NCBI RefSeq assembly: GCF_900187105.1
Contig: NZ_LT906482.1
Span: forward strand, 806,001-870,000
Direction: 5' to 3'
Length of the DNA stretch: 64,000 nt
From: Eikenella corrodens
GTDB lineage: Bacteria > Pseudomonadota > Gammaproteobacteria > Burkholderiales > Neisseriaceae
The notes beneath the pieces were generated by a model. The model was not told where the DNA came from, did no database searches, and saw nothing but the letters and a program-made list of their open reading frames with translations. Below are positions 9,742-18,311 of the stretch, one piece after another. Position 1 is the first letter of the stretch; each line of letters starts with the position of its first letter. A program made the translations under genes and the position numbers.

Positions 9742-11030
9742 TTGGTATTCCTGTTTGGAGCAATCCGTTGGTAACGGCCGCCGGAGAGCGGGGCAATTTG
9801 GCCGTTGATTTCTAATAAAGTCAGTTCGGCATACACATCGGCCGCGGGCAGTTTGAGCCGCTCGGCCAAGCTGTCGGGGTGTACCGCGTCGTAGCCCATG
9901 GCTTGCAGCAGCGGTGAGGTTTCGGTTTCAGTTGATGCCGGTGTGGCATCGACCAAGGCTGGCTGTTCGCTTGGGAGCGATTCGGCTTGGCGATGTTCGA
10001 CATCTGCGTTTTGGTTTTGTAGAAACTCACTACGTTCGTTTTGGCGAAACTCGCTACGCTCGTTTTTACTACGTAGAAACTCGCTGCGCTCGTTTTCAGG
10101 TAGCCTTTTGGTTTGGGCTGCCGTTTGGCGGCTAGTCGATGCGGTTTGCGGCAGCTGCGGGCATTCTTCCAGAATATCGGCCAGTGTTTCGGTAAGCTTC
10201 GCACCTTGCTTAATCAGCGCGTGGCAGCCTTTGCTGTGCGGGTTGTCGATGGAGCCGGGCACGGCGAACACTTCGCGCCCCATGTCTGCCGCCAGCCGCG
10301 CGGTAATCAGCGAACCGGATTCCAACGCAGCTTCCACCACCAGCACGGCAGAGGAGAGGGCGGCAATCAGGCGGTTGCGGCGCGGAAAGTTGCCGGCCAA
10401 CGGACTCGTGCCCAAGGGGAATTCGGAGAGCACGCAGCCTTGTTCGGCAATGCGGTGCGCCAGTGCTTTGTTGGCCACGGGATATACGCGGTCGATGCCC
10501 GTGCCCCACACCGCCACCGTGCCACCCTGCTTGCGCAACGCGCCTTCGTGGGCGGCGCTGTCGATACCGGCGGCCATGCCGGATACGGTTACGATGCCGG
10601 CAGCGGCCAAGGCTTCGCCAAATTCACCGGCAATCCGCATCGCTTGCGGCGTGGCGTGCCGGCTGCCCACGATGGCCACTGAAGGCCGATGCAGCCATTC
10701 GGTGTTGCCGCGGGCAAACAATAAGGGCGGTGCGGTGATGCCTTCGCCCAATTGCGGCGGAAAATCTGCGTCGCAAGCCAACAATAAACGGCAGTTTTCC
10801 TGCTGCTCCCATGCCAGCGCGGCTTCGGCGGCAGCCTCGGCCTCGTGGCGGCGGCTGCGCCAGGCTTCCTGCGCCGGGCGGCTGGGCAGGATGTCGCCCA
10901 CTTCCTGCTCGGCAGCCCACACGGCAGCTGCAGAACCGTAGTGGCGGCAGAGTTCGTAAAACGTTTCCGCGCCGATATACGGCATCAGCGCAAGCTGTAT
11001 CCAAGCCAAACGTTCTGCGGAGTTTTCCAT
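9738..11030 (-). CDS. dprA: DNA-processing protein DprA/Smf
   Basis: Binds incoming single-stranded DNA and loads RecA during natural transformation. The 430 residues show an N-terminal SAM-like domain (1-70), the Rossmann-type DprA domain (VAIVGSRHATP, SGMAAGIDSAAH, SEFPLGTSPLAGNFPRRNR, VPGSIDNPHSKG; about 100-290) and a C-terminal winged helix (about 375-430). Between the last two lies an unusual linker in which a DNA repeat next to an eikDUS (10021-10110) is translated as three NERSEF units. Dependence on DprA fits an organism whose genome is full of uptake sequences. The gene overlaps smg and is divergent from ratA. Confidence 0.95.
   Translation of the reverse strand: MENSAERLAWIQLALMPYIGAETFYELCRHYGSAAAVWAAEQEVGDILPSRPAQEAWRSRRHEAEAAAEAALAWEQQENCRLLLACDADFPPQLGEGITAPPLLFARGNTEWLHRPSVAIVGSRHATPQAMRIAGEFGEALAAAGIVTVSGMAAGIDSAAHEGALRKQGGTVAVWGTGIDRVYPVANKALAHRIAEQGCVLSEFPLGTSPLAGNFPRRNRLIAALSSAVLVVEAALESGSLITARLAADMGREVFAVPGSIDNPHSKGCHALIKQGAKLTETLADILEECPQLPQTASTSRQTAAQTKRLPENERSEFLRSKNERSEFRQNERSEFLQNQNADVEHRQAESLPSEQPALVDATPASTETETSPLLQAMGYDAVHPDSLAERLKLPAADVYAELTLLEINGQIAPLSGGRYQRIAPNRNTK
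10014..10110. repeat. Tandem repeat with eikDUS inside the dprA linker
   Basis: Three near-identical units of roughly 20-27 bases (GAAACTCGCTACGCTCGTTTT and variants) sit in tandem and abut an eikDUS complement at about 10098-10110. On the coding strand they read RLPENERSEF, NERSEF, NERSEF. The repeat lies where length change is likely tolerated, between two folded DprA domains. Confidence 0.8.
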
Positions 11031-11255
11031 GTGTTTTACGTGTGCGGAGAATGGGAGTTAGGGAAGCAGGTCGGCGGCTGCCGAGCGATATCGAACAAAC
11101 TTCAAGCAAGTTTCGAGCCAAGAATGGCAGATAATAAATAATATATTGTTTTATATTGATAATATGTGTTTTTATGCACCATGTGCGTGCTTGGCGGTGG
11201 GGAGGTTTGGCGTTTCGCTATATAATGCGCACTTTGCATTGCCAAGGCCGTTTGT
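11031..11255. promoter_or_regulatory. Divergent dprA / ratA promoter region
   Basis: A 225-base divergent spacer, AT-rich near 11125-11165. TATAAT at 11221-11226 lies 30 bases before the ratA start in the context TTCGCTATATAATGC, also seen before recC. A matching -35 is not clear. No DUS is present. Confidence 0.45.
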
Positions 11256-11693
11256 ATGTCGCTCAAAACCGTGAAGAAATCCCTGCTCGTGCCGCATTCT
11301 GCCGAGCAGATGTTCGAGCTGGTGGACAAAGCGGAGGATTATCCGCAGTTTCTGCCGTGGTACAGCCGCACCGAAATCATCGAGCGCAGCGGCAACGAAT
11401 TGAAAGCACGGCTGTTTATGGACTATATGGGCGTGCGCCAATCGTTTGCCACGCACAACCGCAACATCCCCGGCCGCGAAATCCGCATGGTGTTGCTCGA
11501 AGGCCCGTTTAAAAGCCTGAACGGAACTTGGCACTTCCTGCCCTTGGGCGACGATGCCTGCAAAGTGGAATTCGAGCTGCACTACGAATTTTCCAGCCGC
11601 GTGCTCTCCGCACTCATCAGCCCCGTGTTCAGCCACATCAGCGGTACGCTAGTGGATGCTTTCGTGAAAGAGGCAGGCCGCCGCTATGCCTAA
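11256..11693 (+). CDS. ratA: RatA-like START/COQ10-type protein
   Basis: A 145-residue polyketide-cyclase/COQ10-type START-domain protein. In E. coli RatA is described as inhibiting 70S ribosome association, while the same fold in mitochondria (Coq10) binds ubiquinone; which applies here cannot be told from sequence. The N-terminal pattern SAEQMFELVDKAEDYPQFLPWY and the C-terminal SHISGTLVDAFVKEA are typical. It overlaps the next gene, rnfH, by 8 bases, reproducing the common ratA-rnfH (ratAB) pair. Confidence 0.9.
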   Translation: MSLKTVKKSLLVPHSAEQMFELVDKAEDYPQFLPWYSRTEIIERSGNELKARLFMDYMGVRQSFATHNRNIPGREIRMVLLEGPFKSLNGTWHFLPLGDDACKVEFELHYEFSSRVLSALISPVFSHISGTLVDAFVKEAGRRYA

Positions 11694-11991
11694 CAATACC
11701 CCGCTCCATATCGAAGTGGCCTATGCCGAGCCGGGGAAACAACGCCTGCTGGCTTTTCAGGTAGCCAGCGGCACCACCGCGCGGCAGGCCGTGCTGCAAT
11801 CCTCCTTGCCAACCGAATTTCCGCACGTGGATTTTGCCGCCGCGCCCATCGGTATCTTTGGCAAAAAAGTGGAAGACAGCACCCCGCTGCGTGAAGGTGA
11901 CCGCGTGGAAGTGTACCGCGCCCTACTCATCGACCCGAAAGAAAACCGCCGCCGCAAAGCAGCTGCCAAACAGAAAAAAGAGGCTACCTGA
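11686..11991 (+). CDS. rnfH: RnfH family ubiquitin-like protein (UPF0125/RatB)
   Basis: A 101-residue protein with a beta-grasp, ubiquitin-like pattern and the family signature VGIFGKKV-like segment (here IGIFGKKVEDSTPLREGDRVEVYRALLIDPKENRRRKA). Function is uncertain; partners with RatA by context. Two DUS copies touch the gene: one near 11756 is translated as FQVAS, and the one at 11981-11992 supplies the stop codon (GAG GCT ACC TGA), so the protein ends in EAT. Confidence 0.88.
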   Translation: MPNNTPLHIEVAYAEPGKQRLLAFQVASGTTARQAVLQSSLPTEFPHVDFAAAPIGIFGKKVEDSTPLREGDRVEVYRALLIDPKENRRRKAAAKQKKEAT

Positions 11992-12020
11992 AAATCAGGC
12001 AAACCGTTTTCAGGTAGCCT
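11981..12020. terminator. Inverted eikDUS pair overlapping the rnfH stop
   Basis: eikDUS at 11981-11992 contains the rnfH stop TGA (11989-11991) and pairs with the complement at 12009-12020, giving a terminator hairpin that begins inside the coding sequence. Confidence 0.7.
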
Positions 12021-12082
12021 GTATCCATTACCCAAACCATCCAAAGGCTACCTGAAAGCCCAGGCAGCCTTATCCACACCCC

Positions 12083-14103
12083 ATGTCCACACCCCCCTTC
12101 CAACTCAACCCCCAGCAGCTCGAAGCCGTGCATTATCTCGGCGGCCCCCTGTTTGTGCTGGCTGGCGCAGGCAGCGGCAAAACCCGCGTGATCACCGAAA
12201 AAATCGCCCACCTCATCCGCGAAGTGGGCTACGCCCCGCACAACATCGCCGCCATCACCTTCACCAACAAAGCCGCCGCCGAAATGCAGGAGCGCACCGC
12301 CGCTATGCTCGGCAGCCGCCAAACCCGCGGGCTTACCGTCTGCACCTTCCACTCGCTGGGCATGCGCCTCTTGCGCGAAGAAGCCCAACACATCGGCTAC
12401 AAAAAAAACTTCTCCGTGTTCGACGGCTCCGACAGCGGCAAATCATCGCCGAGCTGCTCGGCAGCAGCGGCCGCGACGCCGTCTTCCGCGCCCAGCACAA
12501 AATCTCCCTGTGGAAAAACGACCTGCTCACCCCCGAGCAAGCCTTTCAGGTAGCCTCCAACGAATGGGAACGCCAAACCGCCCAGCTCTACGCAGGCTAT
12601 CAGGAAACCCTTCACAGCTATCAAGCCGTCGATTTCGACGACCTCATCCTCCTGCCCACCCGCCTGCTGCAAAACGAAGCCGGCATCCGAATCAAATGGC
12701 AGATGCGCCTGCTGCACCTTTTGGTGGACGAATGCCAAGACACCAACACCTGCCAATACACCCTCATGAAGCTGCTCACCGGTGCCGAAGGCCGCTTCAC
12801 CGCCGTGGGCGACGACGACCAAAGCATCTACGCCTGGCGCGGCGCCAACATGGAAAACCTCCGCCTGCTCCAGCAAGACTACCCCGCCCTCAAAATCATC
12901 AAGCTCGAGCAAAACTACCGCTCCTCCGCCCGCATCCTGCGCGTGGCCAACCAAGTCATCGCCAACAACCCCAAGCTCTTCCCCAAAACCCTCTGGAGTC
13001 AATACGGCGAAGGCGAGCCCGTGCGCATCATCGCCTGCCAAAACGAACAACACGAAGCCGAATACGCCACCGGCAGCATCATCCGCCGGCGCAACCAAAG
13101 CGGCGGCAGCCTCAACTACGCCGACTTCGCCATCCTCTACCGCAGCAACCACCAAGCCCGCCTGTTTGAAGAAGCCCTGCGCAGCGCCCACATCCCCTAC
13201 CGCGTTTCTGGCGGGCAAAGCTTCTTTGAAAAAGCCGAAATCAAAGACATCCTCGCCTACCTGCGCCTGCTCGCCAACCCCGACGACGATCCCGCCTTCC
13301 TGCGCGCCGCCACCACCCCCAAACGCGGCATCGGCGACGCCACCCTCAGCAGCCTCAACCGCTACGCTGCCGCAGCCTCCTGCAGCCTCTACGCCGCCGC
13401 CAACACCGCCGAAGCCCTAGCCCAACTCCCCGCCGCCGGCCGTGAAGCCCTGCGCCAATTCACCGCCCTCATGCAAAATTACCAAAGCAGCGCCCAAAGC
13501 GAGCCCGCCGGCAGCCTCATCCAAGAGCTCCTGGCCGACATCCGCTACGAAAACTACCTGCTCGAACACGAAGAAGGCAAAAGCGGCGAAATCAAATGGC
13601 GCAACGTGCAAGATTTATGCGCCTGGCTGGCCAGAAAAGGCGAACAAGACGGCAAAACCCTGATCGAACTCTCCCAAACCATCGCCCTGATGAACCTGCT
13701 CGACAGCCGCAGCAAAGAAGAAACCGACACCGTCACCCTCTCCACCCTGCACGCCTCCAAAGGCCTCGAATACCCCCACGTTATCCTCGCCGGCTGCGAA
13801 GAAGGCCTCTTCCCCCACGCCGACAGCGTAGAAGAAGGCAACCTCGACGAAGAACGCCGCCTCATGTATGTCGGCATCACTCGCGCCAAACACAGCCTCA
13901 CCCTCACCCACTGCGTCAAACGCCGCCGCCAGGGCGGCTGGCAATTCCCCGAGCCCAGCCGCTTTATCGATGAAATGCCCCAAGCCGACCTCAAAATCCT
14001 CGGCCGCAAAGGCGGCGAACCCATTGTGAGTCACGAAGAAGGCAAAGCCAACCTGCGCAGCATGCTCGATATGCTTAATGCCAAAATGGGGCAGGGCAAA
14101 TAA
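12083..14103 (+). pseudogene. rep: rep ATP-dependent DNA helicase, frameshifted
   Basis: A UvrD/Rep-type superfamily 1 3'-5' helicase that would be about 673 residues if intact. The N-terminal part (Walker A LAGAGSGKT; AAITFTNKAAAEMQ; CTFHSLG) reads in one frame up to about 12440. The rest (IIAELLGSSGRDAVF..., motif II LLVDECQDTN, DDDQSIYAWRGA, LEQNYRSS, TLHASKGLEYPHV, MYVGITRA) continues in another frame to 14103. One A appears to be missing from a short A run at 12440-12442, where GGC AAA ATC ATC GCC would restore the frame. An eikDUS (about 12546) inside the downstream part reads FQVAS. Either the gene is broken, the base was lost in sequencing, or slippage rescues it. Confidence 0.88.
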
Positions 14104-14218
14104 ATATATAGCGAGCCAACTTGACTTTCGATACGGGGCAGTGAGCCACAGACAACACAAAAGCACAGCAAGGCGAACCCAGGCCGTAGCGAAAGTTCAG
14201 TTGGTTTGCCATGCCACC
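14100..14218. repeat. Correia-like mobile repeat, diverged
   Basis: The core (GAGCCACAGACAACAC...AGCAAGGCGAACC) resembles the inside of the Correia-type element at 27278-27383. It is bordered by imperfect inverted arms (AGCCAACTTGACTTTCG and CGAAAGTTCAGTTGGTT) and starts near TATAGCG, directly after the rep stop. Confidence 0.45.
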
Positions 14219-14261
14219 AAAAGGCTACCTGAAAACGCAACTTCAACGAAGTTAAAAATGA

Positions 14262-14437
14262 GGGTATGCATTGATCGCTGAAGCCGTAGTTCTCTTCACC
14301 GTCTTCGATGGCGATTTCTGCCCATTCGCGGATGATGGCGCTGCGGTATTCTTTCTCAAAGCACAGGGCTTCGACTTCCTGCCAACTCTCTTCGTCCTGT
14401 GCCGCACTGATTTGGTCCAGGTAGGCAGCTAGCAGCC
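14262..14437 (-). pseudogene. Gene remnant of unknown family
   Basis: A minus-strand frame of about 58 codons reads LLAAYLDQISAAQDEESWQEVEALCFEKEYRSAIIREWAEIAIEDGEENYGFSDQ (split here only for description) with no start codon or binding site and runs into a DUS at its 3' end. The acidic, tryptophan-containing helical composition looks like real protein, possibly a small immunity- or phage-type protein, but I do not recognise the family. Both ends seem lost. Confidence 0.35.
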
Positions 14438-14608
14438 TTTACGCACTTAATCTGCGGCGGCAGCACGAGCTGAGCCGCAAATGTTAGAGGATGCGATGTT
14501 TGGCGGTTTGTAGGGGGGTCCCATTAGAACGACACTTGGCAGCTTCGGCTGCCTTTTTTATTGGGCTTGGGGTATGATGTTAAACATTAAATCTTGTTAA
14601 GGAAATGG

Positions 14609-14962
14609 ATGATGAGCAAGCGCATCCCTGCACCGCTGAATGTGTTTCTAGCAATTACGGTTATCCGCACTTTGTTATCCATTGTCTATACCATTAGTGG
14701 CATCGCCCAACAGCCCACCGGCGGCACAGGGTGGGCTATGGAACTGTCCCTTTCACTACTACTGATTGTGGCATCTGCTGCGCCGGTGTGGCTGCTAGGG
14801 TATCGCTTTAAGCGTTCATCTGTGCTGGCAACAATTTTCCTACTGGGGATAATTGCTGGCATTGGCGGCCTGACCGGGAATGCGTTTAATATCGCATGGG
14901 GAATCGGATGGGCGCTGTACTTGATGCTGTCTAAGGACGTGAAACAGGTTTATTCAGATTGA
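14609..14962 (+). CDS. Small membrane protein of unknown function
   Basis: About 117 residues with four hydrophobic segments (roughly 10-30, 45-65, 75-95 and 95-112) and short charged loops; no family recognised. AAGGA lies 5 bases before the ATG at 14609 (8 before the adjacent ATG at 14612), so the frame beginning with TTG at 14594 is too early. Its stop is 8 bases before the start of the interrupted adhesin-like gene, which suggests a two-gene operon. Base composition is lower in GC than the neighbouring housekeeping genes. Confidence 0.65.
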   Translation: MMSKRIPAPLNVFLAITVIRTLLSIVYTISGIAQQPTGGTGWAMELSLSLLLIVASAAPVWLLGYRFKRSSVLATIFLLGIIAGIGGLTGNAFNIAWGIGWALYLMLSKDVKQVYSD

Positions 14963-15189
14963 GGAATTGAATGATGAAAAAACTATTGATTTTCCTATTA
15001 GTTTGTTTATTCGGAACCGTTGCTTATGCGGATGAGTTTGATGATGCTGTTATGAGGATTGAATCAGCGAAGGGAAGGTTTGGCCGGTGGCAATACCTTA
15101 TGATGGGTTCACAAAATGGTGTCGCAAAATACTCCTTCATTGATACAGAAACTATAGTGCCGCAACAAAGTGCTTGGGTAAAAGTAGCT

Positions 15190-15197
15190 TATGATAA
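15190..15197. repeat. Target-site duplication of the first IS
   Basis: TATGATAA at 15190-15197 is repeated at 15911-15918, flanking the element exactly. Eight bases is the usual duplication length of IS1595-family elements. Confidence 0.9.
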
Positions 15198-15910
15198 GGG
15201 GCTGTACTAGATTAGCCCTAAATTCCACACCACTCCCGCAGGATTTTAAGCTGCTGGGACGGTGTGCCGAAGTTAAATCGAAATTCGCATTCTTTCAAGA
15301 ACAGCGGGAAAGATTTGCGATCGATTCCGTTGTACTTGCGTAAGACGCGTTTTGCCTGATTCCAAAAGTTCTCAATGCCGTTGATGTGGTTCTGGCGGTC
15401 TGCAAATTCCTTGGAATGGTTGATGCGGTAATGGATGAAACCGCTCACGTCCAACTTGTCGTAGCTGCTCAGACTATCGGTATAAACAATGCTGTCCGGC
15501 ATGATTTTTTGTTTGATCACAGGCATCAAAGTATCGGACTTGGCATTATCCACCACAACAGTATAGACCCGTCCGTTGCGTTTCAGAATGCCGAAGACAA
15601 CCACTTTGCCTGCCGCACCGCGACCACGTCTGCCTTTACGCCGTCCGCCGAAATAGCTTTCGTCCAACTCGACGGGCCCCTCGAAAACCTCATCGGCAGC
15701 CAAGGCCAAATGATGGCTGATGACCATACGGATTTTGCGGTAGAACAGGGCTGCCGAATTGGGATGGATACCCAAAATATCGGCGGCAGAACGGGCGGTA
15801 ACTTCGAGTACAAAAAAGCGGAGCAGTTCTTTCTGTACTTTCTTCCTTAATTTGCAGTGTGTTATCTTCATATTTCGAGGGTAACATATCTGCTAATCTA
15901 GTACAGCCCC
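15198..15910 (-). mobile_element. IS1016-like insertion sequence (IS1595 family), copy A
   Basis: A 713-bp element bounded by terminal inverted repeats GGGGCTGTACTAGATTAG and its complement, carrying one transposase gene and flanked by an 8-bp duplication. It inserted into the adhesin-like gene. A second copy of the same length is at 22313-23025; their termini differ at positions 8-10 (TAC here, ACG there). Confidence 0.92.
15218..15871 (-). CDS. IS1595-family (IS1016-like) transposase
   Basis: 217 residues forming the whole transposase of the surrounding element. Visible are an N-terminal zinc-ribbon/HTH-like region, the catalytic segment DESYFGGRRKGRRGRGAAGKVVVFG (first Asp), the second acidic site YTDSLSSYD, and the C-terminal HINGIENFWNQAKRVLRKYNG typical of the ISXO2-like DDE domain, where N/H replaces the usual Glu region. 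It is nearly identical to the product at 22352-23005 and appears intact, so the element may be active. Confidence 0.92.
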   Translation of the reverse strand: MKITHCKLRKKVQKELLRFFVLEVTARSAADILGIHPNSAALFYRKIRMVISHHLALAADEVFEGPVELDESYFGGRRKGRRGRGAAGKVVVFGILKRNGRVYTVVVDNAKSDTLMPVIKQKIMPDSIVYTDSLSSYDKLDVSGFIHYRINHSKEFADRQNHINGIENFWNQAKRVLRKYNGIDRKSFPLFLKECEFRFNFGTPSQQLKILREWCGI

Positions 15911-16045
15911 TATGATAAAGCGGTAACCGAAAGACTCGGCTCTAGGCAGCACACTTTTGACGAAGTAAAAATACAGTTTTCTATCATTTGCCAAACTAGA
16001 CAATACGGTATAAAAGATTTAATCGCTAATCATAGTCGGTATGGA

Positions 16046-16053
16046 TTAGTTTA
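16046..16053. repeat. Target-site duplication of the second IS
   Basis: TTAGTTTA at 16046-16053 recurs at 16772-16779 on the far side of the element. Confidence 0.9.
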
Positions 16054-16771
16054 GGGGCTGTCCTAGATAACTAGGTTAGACTATCTTTTACCATTTGTTT
16101 TAACATGGCAATTTGAGATTTCATTTCATTGTTGTTAAATCGCCATTCGCACTCTTTCAAATACAGTTCGAAATGCTTTTTCGGAATGCCGTTGAATTTA
16201 CGCAAATGGCGTTTGGCCTGACTCCAGAAGTTCTCAATCCCGTTAATGTGGTTTTGCCTGTCTGCAAAACAGGTGCGGTGATTGATGCGCAAGTGGTTAA
16301 ACTCGCTAACATCCAATACATTGTAGGCACTGTGGCAATCAGTATAGACCACACTGTCCGGCCTTACCTTCTCCCGGATAATCGGCAGCAGGGTAGCCGA
16401 CTGAGTATTGGCCACGGTAACGGTGTAAACCTTACCGTTACGCTTCAACAGTCCGAATACCACCACTTTTCCGGCTGCTCCGCGACCGCGTTTGCCTTTG
16501 CGGCAGCCGCCAAAATAGCTTTCATCTGCTTCTACTTCGCCATCAAACATTTCCAAGTGTTCGCAACGATTAAAGATAAGCAAGCGTAAACGGTGAAAGT
16601 AGTAGGCAGCGGTGTTTTTATTGACTCCGGCCAATTCGGCGGCAGTACGGGCGGTTGCTCCTGCAACGAACAATTCGATCAGTTTGTTTTGAACGGGCTG
16701 GCTGAGGCGACTTTTTCTCATAGGAATATTTTAATCAATTTTGAATATTCCTGGTTATCTAGGACAGCCCC
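16054..16771 (-). mobile_element. IS1595-family insertion sequence, second type
   Basis: A 718-bp element with terminal inverted repeats GGGGCTGTCCTAGATAAC / GTTATCTAGGACAGCCCC and an 8-bp duplication. It lies 144 bases from copy A of the IS1016-like element, within the same disrupted gene. Its terminal GGGGCTGT resembles that of copy A but the transposase is clearly different. Confidence 0.92.
16071..16721 (-). CDS. IS1595-family transposase, second type
   Basis: 216 residues with the same architecture as the IS1016-like transposases: N-terminal HTH (ATARTAAELAGVNKNTAAYYFHRLR), DESYFGGCRKGKRGRGAAGK, YTDCHSAYN and HINGIENFWSQAKRHLRKFNG. It is a distinct lineage within the family, sharing motifs but not overall sequence. 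The reading frame is intact and fills the element. Confidence 0.92.
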   Translation of the reverse strand: MRKSRLSQPVQNKLIELFVAGATARTAAELAGVNKNTAAYYFHRLRLLIFNRCEHLEMFDGEVEADESYFGGCRKGKRGRGAAGKVVVFGLLKRNGKVYTVTVANTQSATLLPIIREKVRPDSVVYTDCHSAYNVLDVSEFNHLRINHRTCFADRQNHINGIENFWSQAKRHLRKFNGIPKKHFELYLKECEWRFNNNEMKSQIAMLKQMVKDSLT

Positions 16772-16951
16772 TTAGTTTATTCATTGCACCATGCACCATA
16801 TCAAATCCAATATAATCCCATCTCGCCAGAGTCTATGGTAGAAAAAGTTTATCTGCTTGTATGTAATTAAGATAACTGTGCATACTTCCCTTGGGATGGC
16901 GACAGCACAGAGCGAGCGCGCTATCACAAACTGAACGCGTGATGCGTTAAT

Positions 16952-16983
16952 CACACATGAGCAGCCTACGGGCTGCTTGTGTG
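16952..16983. terminator. Hairpin in the spacer before mrp
   Basis: CACACA..AGCAGCC-TAC-GGCTGCT..TGTGTG forms a stable stem-loop. There is no T run on either side, so termination is uncertain; it could end transcription from the disrupted adhesin gene. Confidence 0.3.
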
Positions 16984-17065
16984 TTATCCGCTTGAAGTAA
17001 CCGATTAAAACTTGTGGATAATTAATCTATCCGACTAGCCGGAACAACAATTAACAGATAACCAA

Positions 17066-17105
17066 AGGCTACCTGAAACCGCAGATAAACGATTTCAGGT
17101 AGCCT
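17066..17105. terminator. Inverted eikDUS pair after mrp
   Basis: eikDUS 17066-17077 and its complement 17094-17105, followed by T runs, 22 bases beyond the mrp stop. Confidence 0.7.
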
Positions 17106-17127
17106 TTTTGCATTCCAGCCATGCTGT

Positions 17128-18210
17128 TTATTCCACCACAATCTGCGGGAAGCGGTTGCTGAAGTCTTTGCCTTTGGCGGCCACGGCCAGGGCGGTTTGC
17201 CAGGCGGCTTCGGTGTAGATTTGGGCGATGGCGGGGTGGGCGGCCTGCATTTGGGCGGCGCTGCCGCTATCCATGGCTTCGCGCACGGGCAGGCTCAAGG
17301 GCAGCTGGCCCAGCAGCGGCACGCCGAGGCGTTCGGCCAGCGCCTTGCCGCCGTCTTGGCCGAAAATAGGCTCGTGGTGGCCGCAATGGCTGCAAATGTG
17401 CACCGACATGTTTTCCAGCACGCCGAAAATGGGGATGTTGACTTTGCCGAACATGTCCACGGCTTTGCGTGCGTCGATCAGGGCGATGTCTTGCGGGGTG
17501 GTCACCACGATGGCGCCGGTAACGGGGATTTTCTGCGACAGGGTGAGCTGGATATCGCCGGTGCCGGGCGGCAGGTCGACAAACAGGTAATCCACATTAT
17601 CCCATTCGCTTTGAAACAGCAGCTGCTGCAGGGCCTGGCTCACCATGGGGCCGCGCCACACCACGGCTTGGTCGGTATCGACCAGAAAGCCGATAGACAT
17701 CACTTGGATGCCTTCGGCCGAGCGCACGGGGATGAAATGTTTGTTTTCCTGCTGGGGTTTGCGCTCAGGCACGCCGAGCATGGTGGGCTGACTGGGGCCG
17801 TAGAGGTCGGCATCGAGGATACCCACGCGCGCGCCCATGTTGTGCAGCGCCACGGCGAGGTTGGCGGCGGTGGTGGATTTGCCCACGCCGCCTTTGCCGG
17901 AAGCGACGGCGATGATGTTTTTCACGCCATTGATGGTGCGCACGCCGGGCTGGACTTTGCGGGTGGTGATTTCGCTGCGGATGCTGGTTTGCATATTTTG
18001 GGTGTAACCGGCTTGAGCCAACGCGGCGGCGATATTTTGCTTGAGCTGATCGGCAATATGGCCGACGGGAAAGCCGAAGCAGAGTTCGATTTGCAGGCCG
18101 CCGGCGGTTTGCTCGATGGCTTGCAGGGCATGGCTGCTGCCGACGGTAAGGCTGCTGTTGGGTATGGCGACGGCCTCGACAGCGGCGCGCAGGGTGTTAT
18201 CGTTGTGCAT
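17128..18210 (-). CDS. apbC: Mrp/ApbC iron-sulfur cluster carrier ATPase
   Basis: A cytosolic scaffold/carrier that transfers 4Fe-4S clusters to apoproteins. The 360 residues have an N-terminal MIP18/DUF59-like domain (about 1-80), a deviant Walker A (SGKGGVGKST, 104-113) and the cluster-binding CxxC at Cys273 and Cys276 (CSHCGHHEPIFG). This is the usual bacterial length. The gene stands alone between two DUS hairpins, downstream of zipA on the same strand. Confidence 0.95.
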   Translation of the reverse strand: MHNDNTLRAAVEAVAIPNSSLTVGSSHALQAIEQTAGGLQIELCFGFPVGHIADQLKQNIAAALAQAGYTQNMQTSIRSEITTRKVQPGVRTINGVKNIIAVASGKGGVGKSTTAANLAVALHNMGARVGILDADLYGPSQPTMLGVPERKPQQENKHFIPVRSAEGIQVMSIGFLVDTDQAVVWRGPMVSQALQQLLFQSEWDNVDYLFVDLPPGTGDIQLTLSQKIPVTGAIVVTTPQDIALIDARKAVDMFGKVNIPIFGVLENMSVHICSHCGHHEPIFGQDGGKALAERLGVPLLGQLPLSLPVREAMDSGSAAQMQAAHPAIAQIYTEAAWQTALAVAAKGKDFSNRFPQIVVE

Positions 18211-18246
18211 GATGTTTTCCTTGAGGTGTGTGTGGATTAGGGAAAC

Positions 18247-18285
18247 AGGCTACCTGAAAACGGGAAATGCCGTTTCAGGTAGCCT
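18247..18285. terminator. Inverted eikDUS pair between zipA and apbC
   Basis: eikDUS 18247-18258 and complement 18274-18285 form a 12-bp stem just after the zipA stop. Confidence 0.7.
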
Positions 18286-18311
18286 GTTTGGTTGGTGTTC
18301 TAGCGGGTCGG

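Larger units (their letters stand above)
14971..16870 (+). pseudogene. Adhesin_E-like secreted protein, split by two IS elements
   Basis: The gene starts MMKKLLIFLLVCLFGTVAYA, a clear signal peptide, after GAGGAA. It is cut at 15197 by an IS1016-like element and again at 16053 by a second IS1595-family element. Joining 14971-15197, 15919-16053 and 16780-16870 (dropping one copy of each 8-bp duplication) gives 453 bases, exactly 151 codons, with no internal stop. The rebuilt product has 150 residues; its middle (QFSIICQTRQYGIKDL) and end (YNPISPESMVEKVYLLVC) resemble the surface-adhesin E (Adhesin_E) family. As it stands only a truncated 79-residue product ending inside the IS could be made. 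Confidence 0.8.

Noticed and set aside
10014-10110. CRISPR array in dprA
   Set aside because: Units are adjacent without spacers, only three, and in frame within a gene; it is a coding tandem repeat.
12703-14103. A separate helicase gene starting at the ATG at 12703
   Set aside because: The frame is open and homologous to Rep upstream of this ATG back to about 12442, so this is the 3' part of frameshifted rep and not an independent gene.
15218-16721. The two adjacent IS elements as a composite transposon
   Set aside because: They are different elements with separate target duplications and only 144 bases of the disrupted gene between them.
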